This document shows, piece by piece, positions 1 to 8,572 of a DNA stretch of 54,669 nt (position 1 is the first letter of the stretch; each line of letters opens with the position of its first letter). Where the stretch lies: positions 8,724-63,392 of the forward strand of contig NZ_QEAS01000017.1 in NCBI RefSeq assembly GCF_003130405.1, in the 5' to 3' direction. This stretch comes from Pararcticibacter amylolyticus (GTDB lineage: Bacteria > Bacteroidota > Bacteroidia > Sphingobacteriales > Sphingobacteriaceae). The position numbers and the translations under genes are program-made. The notes beneath the pieces were generated by a model. It ran no database searches and was not told the DNA's origin. It saw nothing but the letters and a program-made list of their open reading frames with translations.

Positions 1-189
1 CGTTAATGTGAACGATATGACCGGCAGTAGTAATAACATGCAAATTTAAGATCAGTAATATATTATAAGACAGGGAGTAGGAAAGCGAGCCTGGGGACGG
101 ACAGACGGTATTTATTTATTGCTTATTCCCGAGATTTCTTCGTCACCCATAGCCGAAGGCTGATATCTGATATCCGGCAGCTAACAGCT

Positions 190-206
190 AATGGCCAAAA
201 GCCATT
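190..206. repeat. Short hairpin in the left-edge intergenic region
   Basis: Six-base arms aatggc and gccatt flank a five-base loop, preceded by tandem-like gctgatatc / ctgatatcc and gctaacagctaa words. This resembles the degenerate intergenic palindromes common in Bacteroidota. Nothing else was recognised in bases 1-260, which form the leader of dnaX and the downstream end of whatever lies left of the window. Confidence 0.3.
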
Positions 207-260
207 CTCCCGGTCACATACTATTTGCACATCCCCGGCCTTCTCCCTATCTTAGTGCCG

Positions 261-2090
261 ATGGATAATTTTATAGTGTCAGCGAGAAAATACAGACCCG
301 CAACGTTTGAAACAGTTGTAGGTCAGCAACATATCACGAACACCCTTAAAAACGCTATAAAAAACAATCAGCTCGCACAGGCATTTTTATTTTGCGGACC
401 TCGTGGCGTCGGGAAGACGACGTGCGCGCGTATCCTGGCAAAGACCATCAATTGCCAGAATTTGAGTGCAGAAACGGAGGCATGCGGGCAATGTGATTCG
501 TGCCGGTCTTTTCAGAACGGCAATTCATTCAATATTCACGAGCTCGATGCTGCATCTAACAATTCAGTTGATGACATCAGAAGCCTGATTGAGCAAGTAA
601 GAATACCTCCGCAAGCCGGAAAATATAAGATCTATATTATAGATGAGGTTCACATGCTGTCGCAGGCAGCCTTTAACGCCTTTTTAAAAACACTTGAAGA
701 ACCTCCCTCCTATGCCATCTTCATCCTTGCTACGACGGAGAAGCATAAGATACTGCCAACAATCCTTTCACGTTGTCAAATCTTTGATTTTAACAGGATC
801 AGGGTGGAAGACATGGCAAGCCATCTTTCATCTATCGCTCAGAAAGAAAACATCGCATTTGATGGTGACGGCTTACATCTCATTGCCCAGAAAGCAGATG
901 GGGGGCTAAGAGATGCTTTGTCTATGTTCGATCAGATTGTCAGCTTCTCAAACCGCAATGTCACGTACAAAGCGGTTATTGATAATCTGAACATTCTGGA
1001 TTACGATTATTACTTCCGCATCACAGACAGCCTGCTTTCCGAGAACATCGCAGAAAGCCTGCTTATTTTTGATGAGATCCTGGTAAACGGATTTGACGGG
1101 AATAATTTCATCACAGGGCTGGCCTCGCATTTCAGAAATTTGCTGGTTGGGAAAGACGGAGCTACGCTAAAACTACTGGAAGTAAGTGAAGGCATCCGGC
1201 TCAAATATCTTGAACAGTCGAAAAAGACTTCCGCTTCTTTCCTTTTGTCAGCTTTAAATATTACGAATCTGTGCGATCTGAATTATAAGAACAGTAAGAA
1301 CCAGCGATTACAGGTGGAGCTCTCACTTATTAAGATCTGCCATATTCCATCGGCGTTAAATTTGTCAACTTCTGCTCTCGCAGAGGTACAAAAAAAAAAA
1401 CCTGATACCTCAGGCATAGACAGTCAAACGGCGCCCCAGGAAAGTACACAGCAAGCAGTTCCTGTTTCCTCTTCTCCTGAAAGGCCTGTCGCTGAAAAAC
1501 CGGCAGCGGCTCCTCCTGCAATTCCTTCAGCAGGAACACAACCGACGCCAGGCCCTGCCAGCAATGCAGCAACGTCTTCGGCTCCTCCACCCGCCGTACC
1601 ACCCAAAATAGCCATCAAACCATTGAAAGCTATTCCGTCTATTATTCCGAATCTTAATGAGATAAGTTCTCCATCCGCTGTAGCCGAAGACGACTCGCCT
1701 CAATACATTTCAGGAAGCAGTAAAAAACCATTTGATGCGTCAAAACTCCTGCTGGAATGGAATGCCTATGCAGAAGAAGTAAAAAAACAGAGCAAAATTA
1801 ACCTGTTTACATTGATGACATCCAATGCCCCTTCTCTTTTAGATAACTACCAGATAGAGGTCATCATTGAGAATAAGATCCAGGAGAACCTTTTAAGCAT
1901 TGAGAAGATCGACCTACTTAACCGTCTCCGGGTAAGGCTGGAAAACTTTTCAATCGATGTCATCACACGCTATGCTGAAAAAAATGAAAAGAGAAAACTC
2001 TACACTGCACATGAGAAATACCTTCATATGGTAGAGAAAAACCCGCAGCTTGAAGAATTCAGGAGGAGGTTCAACCTTGAAATTGGCTAA
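261..2090 (+). CDS. dnaX: DNA polymerase III subunit gamma/tau
   Basis: This is the clamp-loader ATPase that opens and loads the sliding clamp and, as tau, couples core polymerases to the helicase. I chose the ATG at 261 (MDNFIVSARKYRP), which begins at the conserved family N-terminus, giving 609 aa. The Walker A motif GPRGVGKTT lies near residue 46, a Cys-rich zinc module (CGQCDSC) near 75, and the DEVH-type Walker B box (YIIDEVHMLS) near 120. The collar domain ends near residue 370. A Pro/Ala/Ser-rich linker follows (about 380-480), then a tau-specific C-terminal region. An uninterrupted run of 11 A sits at 1390-1400, exactly at the collar/linker junction; see findings for its possible use to make a short gamma form. 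The gene is followed by a strong hairpin terminator. Confidence 0.97.
   Translation: MDNFIVSARKYRPATFETVVGQQHITNTLKNAIKNNQLAQAFLFCGPRGVGKTTCARILAKTINCQNLSAETEACGQCDSCRSFQNGNSFNIHELDAASNNSVDDIRSLIEQVRIPPQAGKYKIYIIDEVHMLSQAAFNAFLKTLEEPPSYAIFILATTEKHKILPTILSRCQIFDFNRIRVEDMASHLSSIAQKENIAFDGDGLHLIAQKADGGLRDALSMFDQIVSFSNRNVTYKAVIDNLNILDYDYYFRITDSLLSENIAESLLIFDEILVNGFDGNNFITGLASHFRNLLVGKDGATLKLLEVSEGIRLKYLEQSKKTSASFLLSALNITNLCDLNYKNSKNQRLQVELSLIKICHIPSALNLSTSALAEVQKKKPDTSGIDSQTAPQESTQQAVPVSSSPERPVAEKPAAAPPAIPSAGTQPTPGPASNAATSSAPPPAVPPKIAIKPLKAIPSIIPNLNEISSPSAVAEDDSPQYISGSSKKPFDASKLLLEWNAYAEEVKKQSKINLFTLMTSNAPSLLDNYQIEVIIENKIQENLLSIEKIDLLNRLRVRLENFSIDVITRYAEKNEKRKLYTAHEKYLHMVEKNPQLEEFRRRFNLEIG
1390..1400 (+). 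promoter_or_regulatory. A11 slippage-prone tract in dnaX (candidate gamma/tau switch)
   Basis: Eleven consecutive A residues encode part of Gln-Lys-Lys-Lys (residues 377-380). One extra A would read K-K-K-T then TGA at once, giving 381 aa. One A fewer would read a few codons and then TAG, giving 385 aa. Both products would stop just after the clamp-loader core. Thermus dnaX is known to use a poly-A transcriptional slippage site in this way; its use here is inference. Confidence 0.6.
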
Positions 2091-2108
2091 AATTCACGAT
2101 TTAAGAAT

Positions 2109-2152
2109 GGAGCCGAACAGCGTTTGTATATTCACCGACGCTGTTCGGCTCC
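2109..2152. terminator. Bidirectional terminator between dnaX and the acidic-protein gene
   Basis: A perfect 15-bp stem (2109-2123 with 2138-2152) encloses a 14-nt loop between two convergent genes. No clear T tract is seen, so termination strength is uncertain. Confidence 0.6.
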
Positions 2153-2213
2153 CCATATTACTGGGCGATAGTAATCTGCAGATCTCCTATCGTAAATCCT
2201 AATCTCAACCTTA

Positions 2214-2663
2214 CTAGCTGAGATATTCATTGTCTTCAGAATCGGCTGCATCGTTTTTAGGATACCCCTCCTCATCAAGATCATCGCGGTCGTCTTCAGC
2301 AGTACGGGCAAGTTCTTCGTCGAGATTACTCAGTTTAGTGATCTTTCCACTATCGATGTGCATGCCATATTCGTCGATCTCCGGCTCGATGTCGTCATTT
2401 ACCCTCCTGTATTCGTCTACAGCAGTCAGATTGGCTTCGTCGTAATCGGAATCGAAGTCAGTCCCGTTCTTTGCCGCTGTATTATATGGATCCGGATGAT
2501 CGTAATCTTCATCTTCACTCCTGACGTCAATTTCAAAGCTGTCATCTTCCTCATTAAAAGAAAGATCTTCACGTCCGGCGTCTGCCCCGTCTTCTTTCAT
2601 CCTTTTATCGCGGTCCAGGTTCTCGTCATTAAACCCGGGATAGAATTTATTATTTCCATTCAT
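2214..2663 (-). CDS. Highly acidic hypothetical protein
   Basis: I do not recognise a family. The ATG at 2663 gives 149 aa beginning MNGNNKFYPGFNDEN; an in-frame extension to 2744 is possible but adds a hydrophobic stretch unlike the rest. About one third of residues are Asp or Glu, spread along the whole chain. There is no signal peptide or membrane segment and few hydrophobic runs, so the protein is probably cytoplasmic and largely disordered. Such composition is seen in nucleic-acid-mimic or chaperone-like small proteins, but no function can be assigned. It converges on dnaX and is divergent from icd. Confidence 0.7.
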   Translation of the reverse strand: MNGNNKFYPGFNDENLDRDKRMKEDGADAGREDLSFNEEDDSFEIDVRSEDEDYDHPDPYNTAAKNGTDFDSDYDEANLTAVDEYRRVNDDIEPEIDEYGMHIDSGKITKLSNLDEELARTAEDDRDDLDEEGYPKNDAADSEDNEYLS

Positions 2664-2864
2664 GACATTCAGATTTATCTGCATATAAAAGGAATAATAA
2701 TGGTTAAATGTTTGTAATAATGTGATTGAAATCGGAGCAAACACATCTGTCTGTACAAAACTTATTTAATAAAAACGCGCTTTAAAGGCAGAAGAGAAGG
2801 GTCTCGGGTATTTTACAGGTATTCCCTTCTGAAATTGCATACAAAACAATTTCATCTTAGTTTA

Positions 2865-2872
2865 TATATTTG
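2865..2872 (+). promoter_or_regulatory. Candidate -7 element for icd
   Basis: TATATTTG fits the Bacteroidota -7 consensus TAnnTTTG and lies 36 bases before the icd start. A TTG at the expected 19-nt spacing is not present, so the -33 box is weak. Confidence 0.4.
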
Positions 2873-2908
2873 GAGAAATCAGAACTATTACCCAAACAAA
2901 ATTCAATT

Positions 2909-4141
2909 ATGTCTATACAAAAAATCAAAGTAACCAACCCCGTAGTAGAGCTTGATGGCGATGAAATGACCCGCATCATCTGGAAATTTATCAAAGACAA
3001 ACTTATTCTTCCATATCTTGATTTGGATATCAAATATTATGATCTTGGGATAGAGCATCGTGATGCAACAAACGATCAGGTTACCATTGATGCTGCCCAT
3101 GCAATCAGAGAGTACGGTGTAGGGATCAAATGTGCGACAATTACGCCTGATGAAGCCAGGGTAGAAGAATTCGGACTTAAACAAATGTGGAAATCACCTA
3201 ACGGTACCGTGCGTAATATTCTCGACGGCACCGTTTTCCGTGAGCCTATCGTGATGAAAAATGTTCCCCGTTTAGTTCCTAACTGGACGGCTCCGATCTG
3301 TATCGGCCGTCACGCTTTTGGCGACCAGTATCGTGCTACCGATTTTGTCACTAAGGGAAAGGGAAAACTGACTATAACGTTCACTCCTGAGGATGGAGGA
3401 GAAACTCAGAGTTATGAGGTGTTCAACTTCAAAGGTGACGGTGTCGCACTTGCTATGTATAATACGGATGAATCAATAAAAGGCTTTGCCCGTGCCTGCT
3501 TCAACCAGGCATTAATGAAGAAATGGCCTTTATATTTATCCACCAAAAACACCATTTTAAAGAAGTACGACGGCCGCTTCAAAGATATTTTCCAGGAAAT
3601 TTATGAACAGGAGTTCAAAGCCGAGTTCAGCAAAAACGGACTTACTTACGAACACCGTCTGATCGATGATATGGTGGCTGCTGCACTTAAATGGAACGGC
3701 AATTTCGTATGGGCATGTAAAAACTATGATGGAGACGTTCAGTCTGATACAGTAGCTCAGGGTTTCGGTTCACTGGGACTAATGACCTCTACCCTTGTGA
3801 CGCCTGACGGAAAGACAATGGAAGCTGAAGCTGCTCACGGAACCGTTACCCGCCATTACCGTGAATATCAGAAAGGCAATCCTACGTCTACTAATCCAAT
3901 CGCTTCTATCTTTGCCTGGACAAGGGGACTTGAGTTCAGGGGTAAGCTTGACGGTAACCAGGAGCTTATTGATTTCTGCCATACACTTGAGAAAGTGTGT
4001 ATAGAAACCGTAGAAAGCGGTAAAATGACCAAGGACCTCGCTATTACTATCAAACCAAAGGTTGAGCATGGTACGGATTATCTTTATACAGAAGAATTCC
4101 TTGAAGCAATTGACCAGAATTTAAAGGCCAAACTGGGATAA
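2909..4141 (+). CDS. icd: NADP-dependent isocitrate dehydrogenase (eukaryotic-type homodimer)
   Basis: The enzyme oxidatively decarboxylates isocitrate to 2-oxoglutarate in the TCA cycle, producing NADPH. The ATG at 2909 ([22 protein letters not shown]) gives 410 aa, the usual length of the eukaryote-like subfamily rather than the E. coli type. Diagnostic stretches are [12 protein letters not shown] at the N-terminus, the isocitrate-binding [18 protein letters not shown] region near residue 95, DDMVAAALK near 250 and [11 protein letters not shown] near 310. It is a single-gene unit with a hairpin terminator immediately downstream. Confidence 0.97.
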   Translation: MSIQKIKVTNPVVELDGDEMTRIIWKFIKDKLILPYLDLDIKYYDLGIEHRDATNDQVTIDAAHAIREYGVGIKCATITPDEARVEEFGLKQMWKSPNGTVRNILDGTVFREPIVMKNVPRLVPNWTAPICIGRHAFGDQYRATDFVTKGKGKLTITFTPEDGGETQSYEVFNFKGDGVALAMYNTDESIKGFARACFNQALMKKWPLYLSTKNTILKKYDGRFKDIFQEIYEQEFKAEFSKNGLTYEHRLIDDMVAAALKWNGNFVWACKNYDGDVQSDTVAQGFGSLGLMTSTLVTPDGKTMEAEAAHGTVTRHYREYQKGNPTSTNPIASIFAWTRGLEFRGKLDGNQELIDFCHTLEKVCIETVESGKMTKDLAITIKPKVEHGTDYLYTEEFLEAIDQNLKAKLG

Positions 4142-4165
4142 GAAAATTTAAAGATAAGGTAAATG

Positions 4166-4195
4166 AAAAAGGGTGGCACAATGGCCACCTTTTTT
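4166..4195 (+). terminator. Intrinsic terminator of icd
   Basis: A stem made from A5-GGGTGGC and GCCACC-T6, with one G-T pair, is followed directly by T residues. The SYLF gene converges from the other side with its stop at 4197, so the element may work in both directions. Confidence 0.8.
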
Positions 4196-4196
4196 C

Positions 4197-4880
4197 TTAT
4201 TGATACAAGCCGTTTAATGTAGACTTAAGAGTAGTGACATCTGAAGATGAGGCCTTTGAACTGCCCGAGAACAGGGTTTTAGAGCTTTCAGCGTGTCCAT
4301 AAAAGTCGGCAATAGCTGCATTATCAATCTCTAATGCCGCTCCGCTAAGGCTGATTCCTGCAAAAAGACCTTTGCTTCTTGAATAAGAATACACCTCTGC
4401 CTCCAGCTTGGAATCTGTACTGGCAGTTGAGCTCCGCCCAAGAGGACCCGCGGCCACTGAAATATCCCCCCCTAGCGTAAACGAAGACTTGGAGATATTC
4501 AGCAATGTCTCTTTATTTTTGAATATCAGGACCAGATCAACAGCCTGAACCCCTGCCTGAAAGCCAAAGCTCCCTCCTGTAAGAGTTACAAATACGGGAT
4601 CACTCCATTTGCCGCTGGCGTCTTTCACCATTGCGAGACCTTTACCCCTTTTTCCTCCCACAACAAGCCCTGCATTTATCATCTTAGGGATAATAATTAT
4701 ACCTTCTGTCATTTCCAGCAACTGAGACGGAATTGACTCTTTCATCTTTCCAAATTCCTTCAATACTGTTATGGATGCCTGGATCTTTCTGACCTCTTTC
4801 TCCTGCGCATTTGCAGACAGGCTAACTGCAAAGGCAGAAATCAAAAGTGTAACTGTGATAAATTTTCTAACTGTTTTCAT
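4197..4880 (-). CDS. Secreted SYLF (YSC84-like) lipid-binding domain protein
   Basis: The protein has 227 aa. An N-terminal signal peptide of about 25 residues ends at ANAQ-EKEV, placing it in the periplasm. The rest matches the SYLF/Ysc84 pattern: IPSQLLEMTEGIIIIPKMINAGLVVGG, then KWSDPVFVTLTGGSFGFQAGVQ, then DLVLIF, then SVAAGPLGR. SYLF domains bind phosphoinositides or lipids in eukaryotes; the bacterial role is unknown. It has its own unit and faces the META-lipoprotein gene divergently. Confidence 0.88.
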   Translation of the reverse strand: MKTVRKFITVTLLISAFAVSLSANAQEKEVRKIQASITVLKEFGKMKESIPSQLLEMTEGIIIIPKMINAGLVVGGKRGKGLAMVKDASGKWSDPVFVTLTGGSFGFQAGVQAVDLVLIFKNKETLLNISKSSFTLGGDISVAAGPLGRSSTASTDSKLEAEVYSYSRSKGLFAGISLSGAALEIDNAAIADFYGHAESSKTLFSGSSKASSSDVTTLKSTLNGLYQ

Positions 4881-5071
4881 ATTTCAACTTTAATAAAGAA
4901 CGGACATATTAAAAACACGGCCGCTTTGCTTATGATGCTAAGAACGCATATTTAACCCGAACCCGGATAATATGGAGAACATAAGCCTGAATAATTAACA
5001 AAATTTAACATTCAGATGTTGTTATGCTGGCTAAGCTTTTACCGTATAATCATAAACAACATAATAAAGCT

Positions 5072-5488
5072 ATGAAAGTTATACTAAGAAACCTGTTTGG
5101 AGTAATATTGACAACCCTTATATTAAGCTCCTGCGCGTCCCGTAAAGACCAGGCAGCTGCCGGTCTGGAAGGAAGAAAATGGAACCTCGTATCGGTTGGA
5201 GGGAAGCAGGCTGGTGCAGCAAATGCATTTATCCAGTTCGGAAAAGAAGCAGGAAAGATCAATGGAAAAGGGGGGTGTAATGGATTTGGGGGTACTTATT
5301 CCGGCGATGGTTCCAAGATCAAAATAGAAGGGATCATAAGCACCAGAATGGCCTGCGACGATCTGGATACCGAAAATGCTTTTTTCAGGGCACTCAGAGC
5401 TGCGGACCGTTACAAAGTGCAGCAGGATACCCTGTATCTATATGAAAATGACATTCAATTAGCCGTATTGAAAGGCGCACCTCTGTAA
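5072..5488 (+). CDS. META-domain lipoprotein (HslJ-like)
   Basis: I chose the ATG at 5072 because it gives a classic lipoprotein signal (MKVILRNLFGVILTTLILSSC, lipidated Cys21); the upstream start at 5024 would bury it. The mature part carries the META pattern: GRKWNLVSV near the start, GKINGKGGCNGFGGTYS in the middle and MACDDLDTENAFFRAL before the end. The total of 138 aa is typical for a single META domain. Related HslJ is linked to novobiocin or heat-shock phenotypes in E. coli; the role here is unknown. A Crp-like regulator starts 20 bases downstream, suggesting an operon. Confidence 0.88.
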   Translation: MKVILRNLFGVILTTLILSSCASRKDQAAAGLEGRKWNLVSVGGKQAGAANAFIQFGKEAGKINGKGGCNGFGGTYSGDGSKIKIEGIISTRMACDDLDTENAFFRALRAADRYKVQQDTLYLYENDIQLAVLKGAPL

Positions 5489-5508
5489 GCTTATTACTAT
5501 CTTTGGTG

Positions 5509-6093
5509 ATGTTTGAATTATTGCACCAGAAGATGCTTGAAAAGGTAAGCATAACGGCTGAAGAATTCGAGATCTGCAAGCAATCGTTTACCGCGAGAAA
5601 ACTGAGAAAACATCAATACTTTTTGCAGCAGGATGATATTGCCAGGTATACCGCTTTTGTTATCGAAGGTGCTTTGAGAATGTTCGCTTCGGGCGAAAAA
5701 AAACCGGGAGAACTGACCATTCAATTTGCTTTTCAGGGCTGGTGGATCAGCGACAACTATAGTTTCTTTTCAGGTGAGCCATCAGTTTATAACATAGAGG
5801 CTCTGGAGGATTCCTCTATCCTTGTGATCAGTAAACAAGCGTGGGAGGAACTGTTCGACCGGGTTCCCAAAGTTGAGCGATATTTCAGAATCCTCCTTCA
5901 AAACAATTATGTCGCGACACAAAGGCGCCTCGTAAGCACCCTTTGCCAATCGGCAGAAGAAAAATACCAGACCCTGATTAAAGCGCAGCCAGACATTATA
6001 AAACGTGTCCCACAACATATGATCGCTTCGTACCTGGGAATCACCCCTGAGACATTAAGCCGGATCAGGCGGCAAACAGCTCGTTTAAAATAA
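5509..6093 (+). CDS. Crp/Fnr family transcriptional regulator
   Basis: The ATG at 5509 gives 194 aa; in-frame TTG and GTG lie just upstream. An N-terminal cyclic-nucleotide-binding-like beta-roll (about 1-125: FLQQDDIARYTAFVIEGALRMF, then the SDNYSFFSGEPSVYNIEALEDS region) is joined by a dimer helix to a short C-terminal helix-turn-helix (VPQHMIASYLGITPETLSRIRRQ, about 165-188). The Arg of the canonical cAMP pocket is not evident, so the ligand, if any, is unknown; many Bacteroidota members of this family have none identified. It probably shares a transcript with the META lipoprotein. Its stop codon lies inside a perfect 25-bp inverted repeat. Confidence 0.9.
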   Translation: MFELLHQKMLEKVSITAEEFEICKQSFTARKLRKHQYFLQQDDIARYTAFVIEGALRMFASGEKKPGELTIQFAFQGWWISDNYSFFSGEPSVYNIEALEDSSILVISKQAWEELFDRVPKVERYFRILLQNNYVATQRRLVSTLCQSAEEKYQTLIKAQPDIIKRVPQHMIASYLGITPETLSRIRRQTARLK

Positions 6094-6135
6094 GAAATGG
6101 CATTGATCTGGATCAATGCCATTTCTTATTTTAAA
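6084..6135 (+). terminator. Perfect 25-bp inverted repeat acting as terminator
   Basis: Arms 6084-6108 and 6111-6135 are exact reverse complements separated by only two bases. The left arm begins in the last codons of the Crp-like gene and contains its stop. The centre is GATC-TG-GATC. The outer bases are A/T-rich, so the right arm ends in a T-rich tract after the GC-richer core, as an intrinsic terminator does. Confidence 0.8.
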
Positions 6136-6161
6136 TCAATGCGCAGAAGATCTTGCTTACT

Positions 6162-6169
6162 TAATTTTG
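6162..6169 (+). promoter_or_regulatory. Candidate -7 element for the YceI gene
   Basis: TAATTTTG fits TAnnTTTG and lies 29 bases before the YceI start. No TTG is present at the right distance for a -33 box. Confidence 0.35.
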
Positions 6170-6198
6170 TCTTTAGAAAATAACTCATAAACAAAGAC

Positions 6199-6786
6199 AT
6201 GAAAAAGATCATTTTATCGGCTGCAATTCTTTTCGCCGGCTCATCTCTATTTGCTCAGACAAACTGGTCTGCAGACAAAGTACATTCGACAGTAAAATTT
6301 TCTGTACCTCACCTGGTAATATCGGAAGTTGAAGGACAATTTAAGACCTTTGATGGCACTATATCAGCCAAAACTGCAGATTTTAATAATGCTGCCATTA
6401 CTTTTAACGCAGACGTAAAAAGCCTTGACACGGAGAACAGCGACAGGGACAAACACCTTTTGGGAAGTGACTTTTTCGATGCTGAGAAATACCCCACTAT
6501 GTCTTTCAAAAGTACTTCTTTCAAAAAGGTAAGCGGCAATAAATATGTTCTGACCGGCAATTTAACTCTCCATGGCGTTACAAAACCAGTAAAGTTCGAC
6601 GTAACCTACGGAGGTATTGCGAAAGATGGTTATGGTAACACAAAAGCAGGATTTAAAGCCACTGGTGTTATTAAGCGCTTCGATTACGGACTAAAATGGA
6701 ATGCGCTGACTGAAGCTGGTGGTGCAACTGTCGGCAATGAAGTGACCCTCAATCTCAAATTGGAATTTACCCAACAGAAGGGATAA
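6199..6786 (+). CDS. YceI family periplasmic lipocalin-like protein
   Basis: The protein has 195 aa with a signal peptide ending at SLFAQ-TNW (about residue 20). The mature chain has the YceI pattern: WSADKVHSTVKFSVPHLVISEVEGQF, then DVKSLDTENSDRDKHLLGSDFFDAEKYPTMSFKS, then a NLTLHGVTKPVKFDV strand near residue 120. YceI proteins form a beta-barrel that binds isoprenoid or polyprenyl-type hydrophobic ligands. It stands alone between a strong upstream terminator and a hairpin downstream. Confidence 0.94.
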   Translation: MKKIILSAAILFAGSSLFAQTNWSADKVHSTVKFSVPHLVISEVEGQFKTFDGTISAKTADFNNAAITFNADVKSLDTENSDRDKHLLGSDFFDAEKYPTMSFKSTSFKKVSGNKYVLTGNLTLHGVTKPVKFDVTYGGIAKDGYGNTKAGFKATGVIKRFDYGLKWNALTEAGGATVGNEVTLNLKLEFTQQKG

Positions 6787-6823
6787 TTTAAAAAGGTGAG
6801 TCTAAACACATGTTATAGAACAA

Positions 6824-6854
6824 AGCCAGAACCCGCTTCCAGCAGGTTCTGGCT
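6824..6854 (+). terminator. Intrinsic terminator after the YceI gene
   Basis: A 10-bp perfect stem (AGCCAGAACC paired with GGTTCTGGCT) with an 11-nt loop is followed by TCATTTAT, a weak T tract. Confidence 0.7.
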
Positions 6855-6875
6855 TCATTTATCGATATTGGTTAT

Positions 6876-7703
6876 ATGAAATCCTCTATTTTAAGCAATA
6901 TTACCAGGGATTTAAAACCTAATGATGAAATCATGCCGGCGTTATTTATTGGTCACGGTTCACCAATGAATGGTATTGAAGATAATGATTTCAGCCGCAA
7001 CTGGCACAAGCTGGGACAGGAGATTACCAAACCAGCTGCCGTTCTGGTGATATCCGCCCATTGGTTTACCAGGGGAACAAGAATCACAGCAATGGACTCG
7101 CCTCCTACTATTCACGACTTTGGAGGCTTTCCGCCTGAACTCTTCGCGGTACAATACCCGGCTCCCGGAGATCCTCAACTTGCTGCAGAAACTGCCCGCC
7201 TTGTACATTCGACAGAAATCGTGCAGGATCACGACTGGGGACTGGATCACGGTGCATGGACAATTGTACGGCATATGTATCCGGAAGCCAATATCCCTGT
7301 ATTGCAGATGAGTATTGATTTCACAAAGCCGCCTCAATATCACTATGACCTGGCTGCAGAACTGGCAGACTTAAGAAAAAAAGGCGTTCTGATTATGGGC
7401 AGTGGAAATATGGTGCATAACCTGAGGATGCTGTCGTGGGAAATGATAAATGGCGGAGGTTACGACTGGGCGGAAAGCATGAACGACAAATTTAAAGAAC
7501 TGATTACCTCTGGCAACCATAAAGAACTTATCGGATACGAGAAACTGGGAAGAGAAGCGTTGATGGCTATTCCTACTCCGGAGCACTATCTGCCACTTCT
7601 TTATATTCTCGGACTGAAAAAGAGCAATGACAAGGTATCTTTCTTCAATGACAAAGCTGTCGGAGGCTCCCTTACCATGACATCAGTTAAGTTCTCGCAA
7701 TAA
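6876..7703 (+). CDS. ygiD: 4,5-DOPA-extradiol-dioxygenase-like protein (YgiD/LigB family)
   Basis: The protein has 275 aa from the ATG at 6876; a second ATG at 6933 (MPALFIGHGSPMN) would also keep the whole domain and matches the usual family N-terminus. Metal-ligand and active-site signatures of class III extradiol dioxygenases are visible: the HGSP His, SAHWF, DHGAWTIVRHMYP, and GSGNMVHNLR. The fold opens catechol rings in an Fe(II) or Zn(II)-dependent way. The natural substrate in bacteria is not established; DOPA activity is known for E. coli YgiD. It appears monocistronic. Confidence 0.92.
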   Translation: MKSSILSNITRDLKPNDEIMPALFIGHGSPMNGIEDNDFSRNWHKLGQEITKPAAVLVISAHWFTRGTRITAMDSPPTIHDFGGFPPELFAVQYPAPGDPQLAAETARLVHSTEIVQDHDWGLDHGAWTIVRHMYPEANIPVLQMSIDFTKPPQYHYDLAAELADLRKKGVLIMGSGNMVHNLRMLSWEMINGGGYDWAESMNDKFKELITSGNHKELIGYEKLGREALMAIPTPEHYLPLLYILGLKKSNDKVSFFNDKAVGGSLTMTSVKFSQ

Positions 7704-7803
7704 AGGACTTCACAAATTACATTTTACATATTTTTTTCAACCTTTTCACATTCTTTTTGTATTTTAAGGCCAGAAAAGCAAAATCAACTTACTCAGTTTG
7801 ATC

Positions 7804-8463
7804 ATGTTCCGGCTAATAAACAAAAAAGAAGGGTTATTATTTACCGCAATTACCTTTGCTGCTACGCTGGGCAATCATTCGATTCCTTCAAACCTGCCGG
7901 ATCCCGGAAAAGACAGCGTATTTCACAGTTTTAACAGCGTTCGTCATATAGTTCATACACCCGCTTATTACGACAGAGAGTTCCTCGAAAAACTTAAATC
8001 TTTCAAAGAAAACATCAGAATAAAAGACAGTTGTATAGTTGCAGGGAAGGATACTGTATTGTTTCCGCGCACTCTCCAGGCTTTTAAAACGTATACTTTT
8101 ACTGCTGCTTCGGGAGAAAAGCAATACCGGCTCACCCTTAAAAGAAAAAACTATACCACGATTGTATTCAGTTTCCAGAGCGACCTACCAGGTAAAACAG
8201 GTCATACTGAGGCCGGAGAGGCAGTGCTCGATCCTTTTTTCTTTAACGGAACAAATGCATTCGATGATCTTGAGACCGGGGAAATTTTCCCCGCCTATGA
8301 ATACATCAGAAAGAATTCACAGCATTTTTTAAGTATACATTGCTGTGTAGATCCGGATGATGAGGGACGTTTAAGGGCTGTCGTTGCTTTTCATCCCAAT
8401 CCCTACCCGGTAAAAGAACGAACATCTCCGATCCTCAAGACCGCAAGCAAGACACAGTTGTAA
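7804..8463 (+). CDS. Hypothetical protein, possibly secreted
   Basis: I do not recognise a family. The ATG at 7804 gives 219 aa; a TTG two codons earlier is possible. The N-terminus (MFRLINKKEGLLFTAITFAA) is a basic stretch followed by a hydrophobic segment, compatible with an uncleaved anchor or weak signal peptide. The middle holds alternating beta-prone stretches (YRLTLKRKNYTTIVFSFQ) and a DPFFFNGTNAFDD segment. The C-terminus is Pro/Lys/Thr-rich. It sits between ygiD and the DMP19-like gene; the next gene has its own promoter, so no operon is implied. Confidence 0.6.
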   Translation: MFRLINKKEGLLFTAITFAATLGNHSIPSNLPDPGKDSVFHSFNSVRHIVHTPAYYDREFLEKLKSFKENIRIKDSCIVAGKDTVLFPRTLQAFKTYTFTAASGEKQYRLTLKRKNYTTIVFSFQSDLPGKTGHTEAGEAVLDPFFFNGTNAFDDLETGEIFPAYEYIRKNSQHFLSIHCCVDPDDEGRLRAVVAFHPNPYPVKERTSPILKTASKTQL

Positions 8464-8523
8464 GATCCTCACGGAAGGGGAGACCGGAACGCCGGAAAAA
8501 TTAAATCCCCAAAATATAAGCTG

Positions 8524-8553
8524 TTGACTTGTAATAAAAGATTCGTATATTGC
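8524..8553 (+). promoter_or_regulatory. Bacteroidota-type promoter of the DMP19-like gene
   Basis: TTG at 8524-8526, exactly 19 nt, then TATATTGC at 8546-8553, one base off TAnnTTTG. The start codon is 20 bases further on. Confidence 0.65.
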
Positions 8554-8572
8554 AAGCCCTTGATTATAAACC

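Noticed and set aside
2358-2717. Plus-strand 119-codon frame opposite the acidic-protein gene
   Set aside because: Complement of an Asp/Glu-rich gene, which automatically produces long Val/Ile/Phe-rich open frames. No start context.
4172-4190. TGGCAC motif as a second sigma-54 promoter
   Set aside because: It is part of the icd terminator stem and lacks GC at the required spacing.
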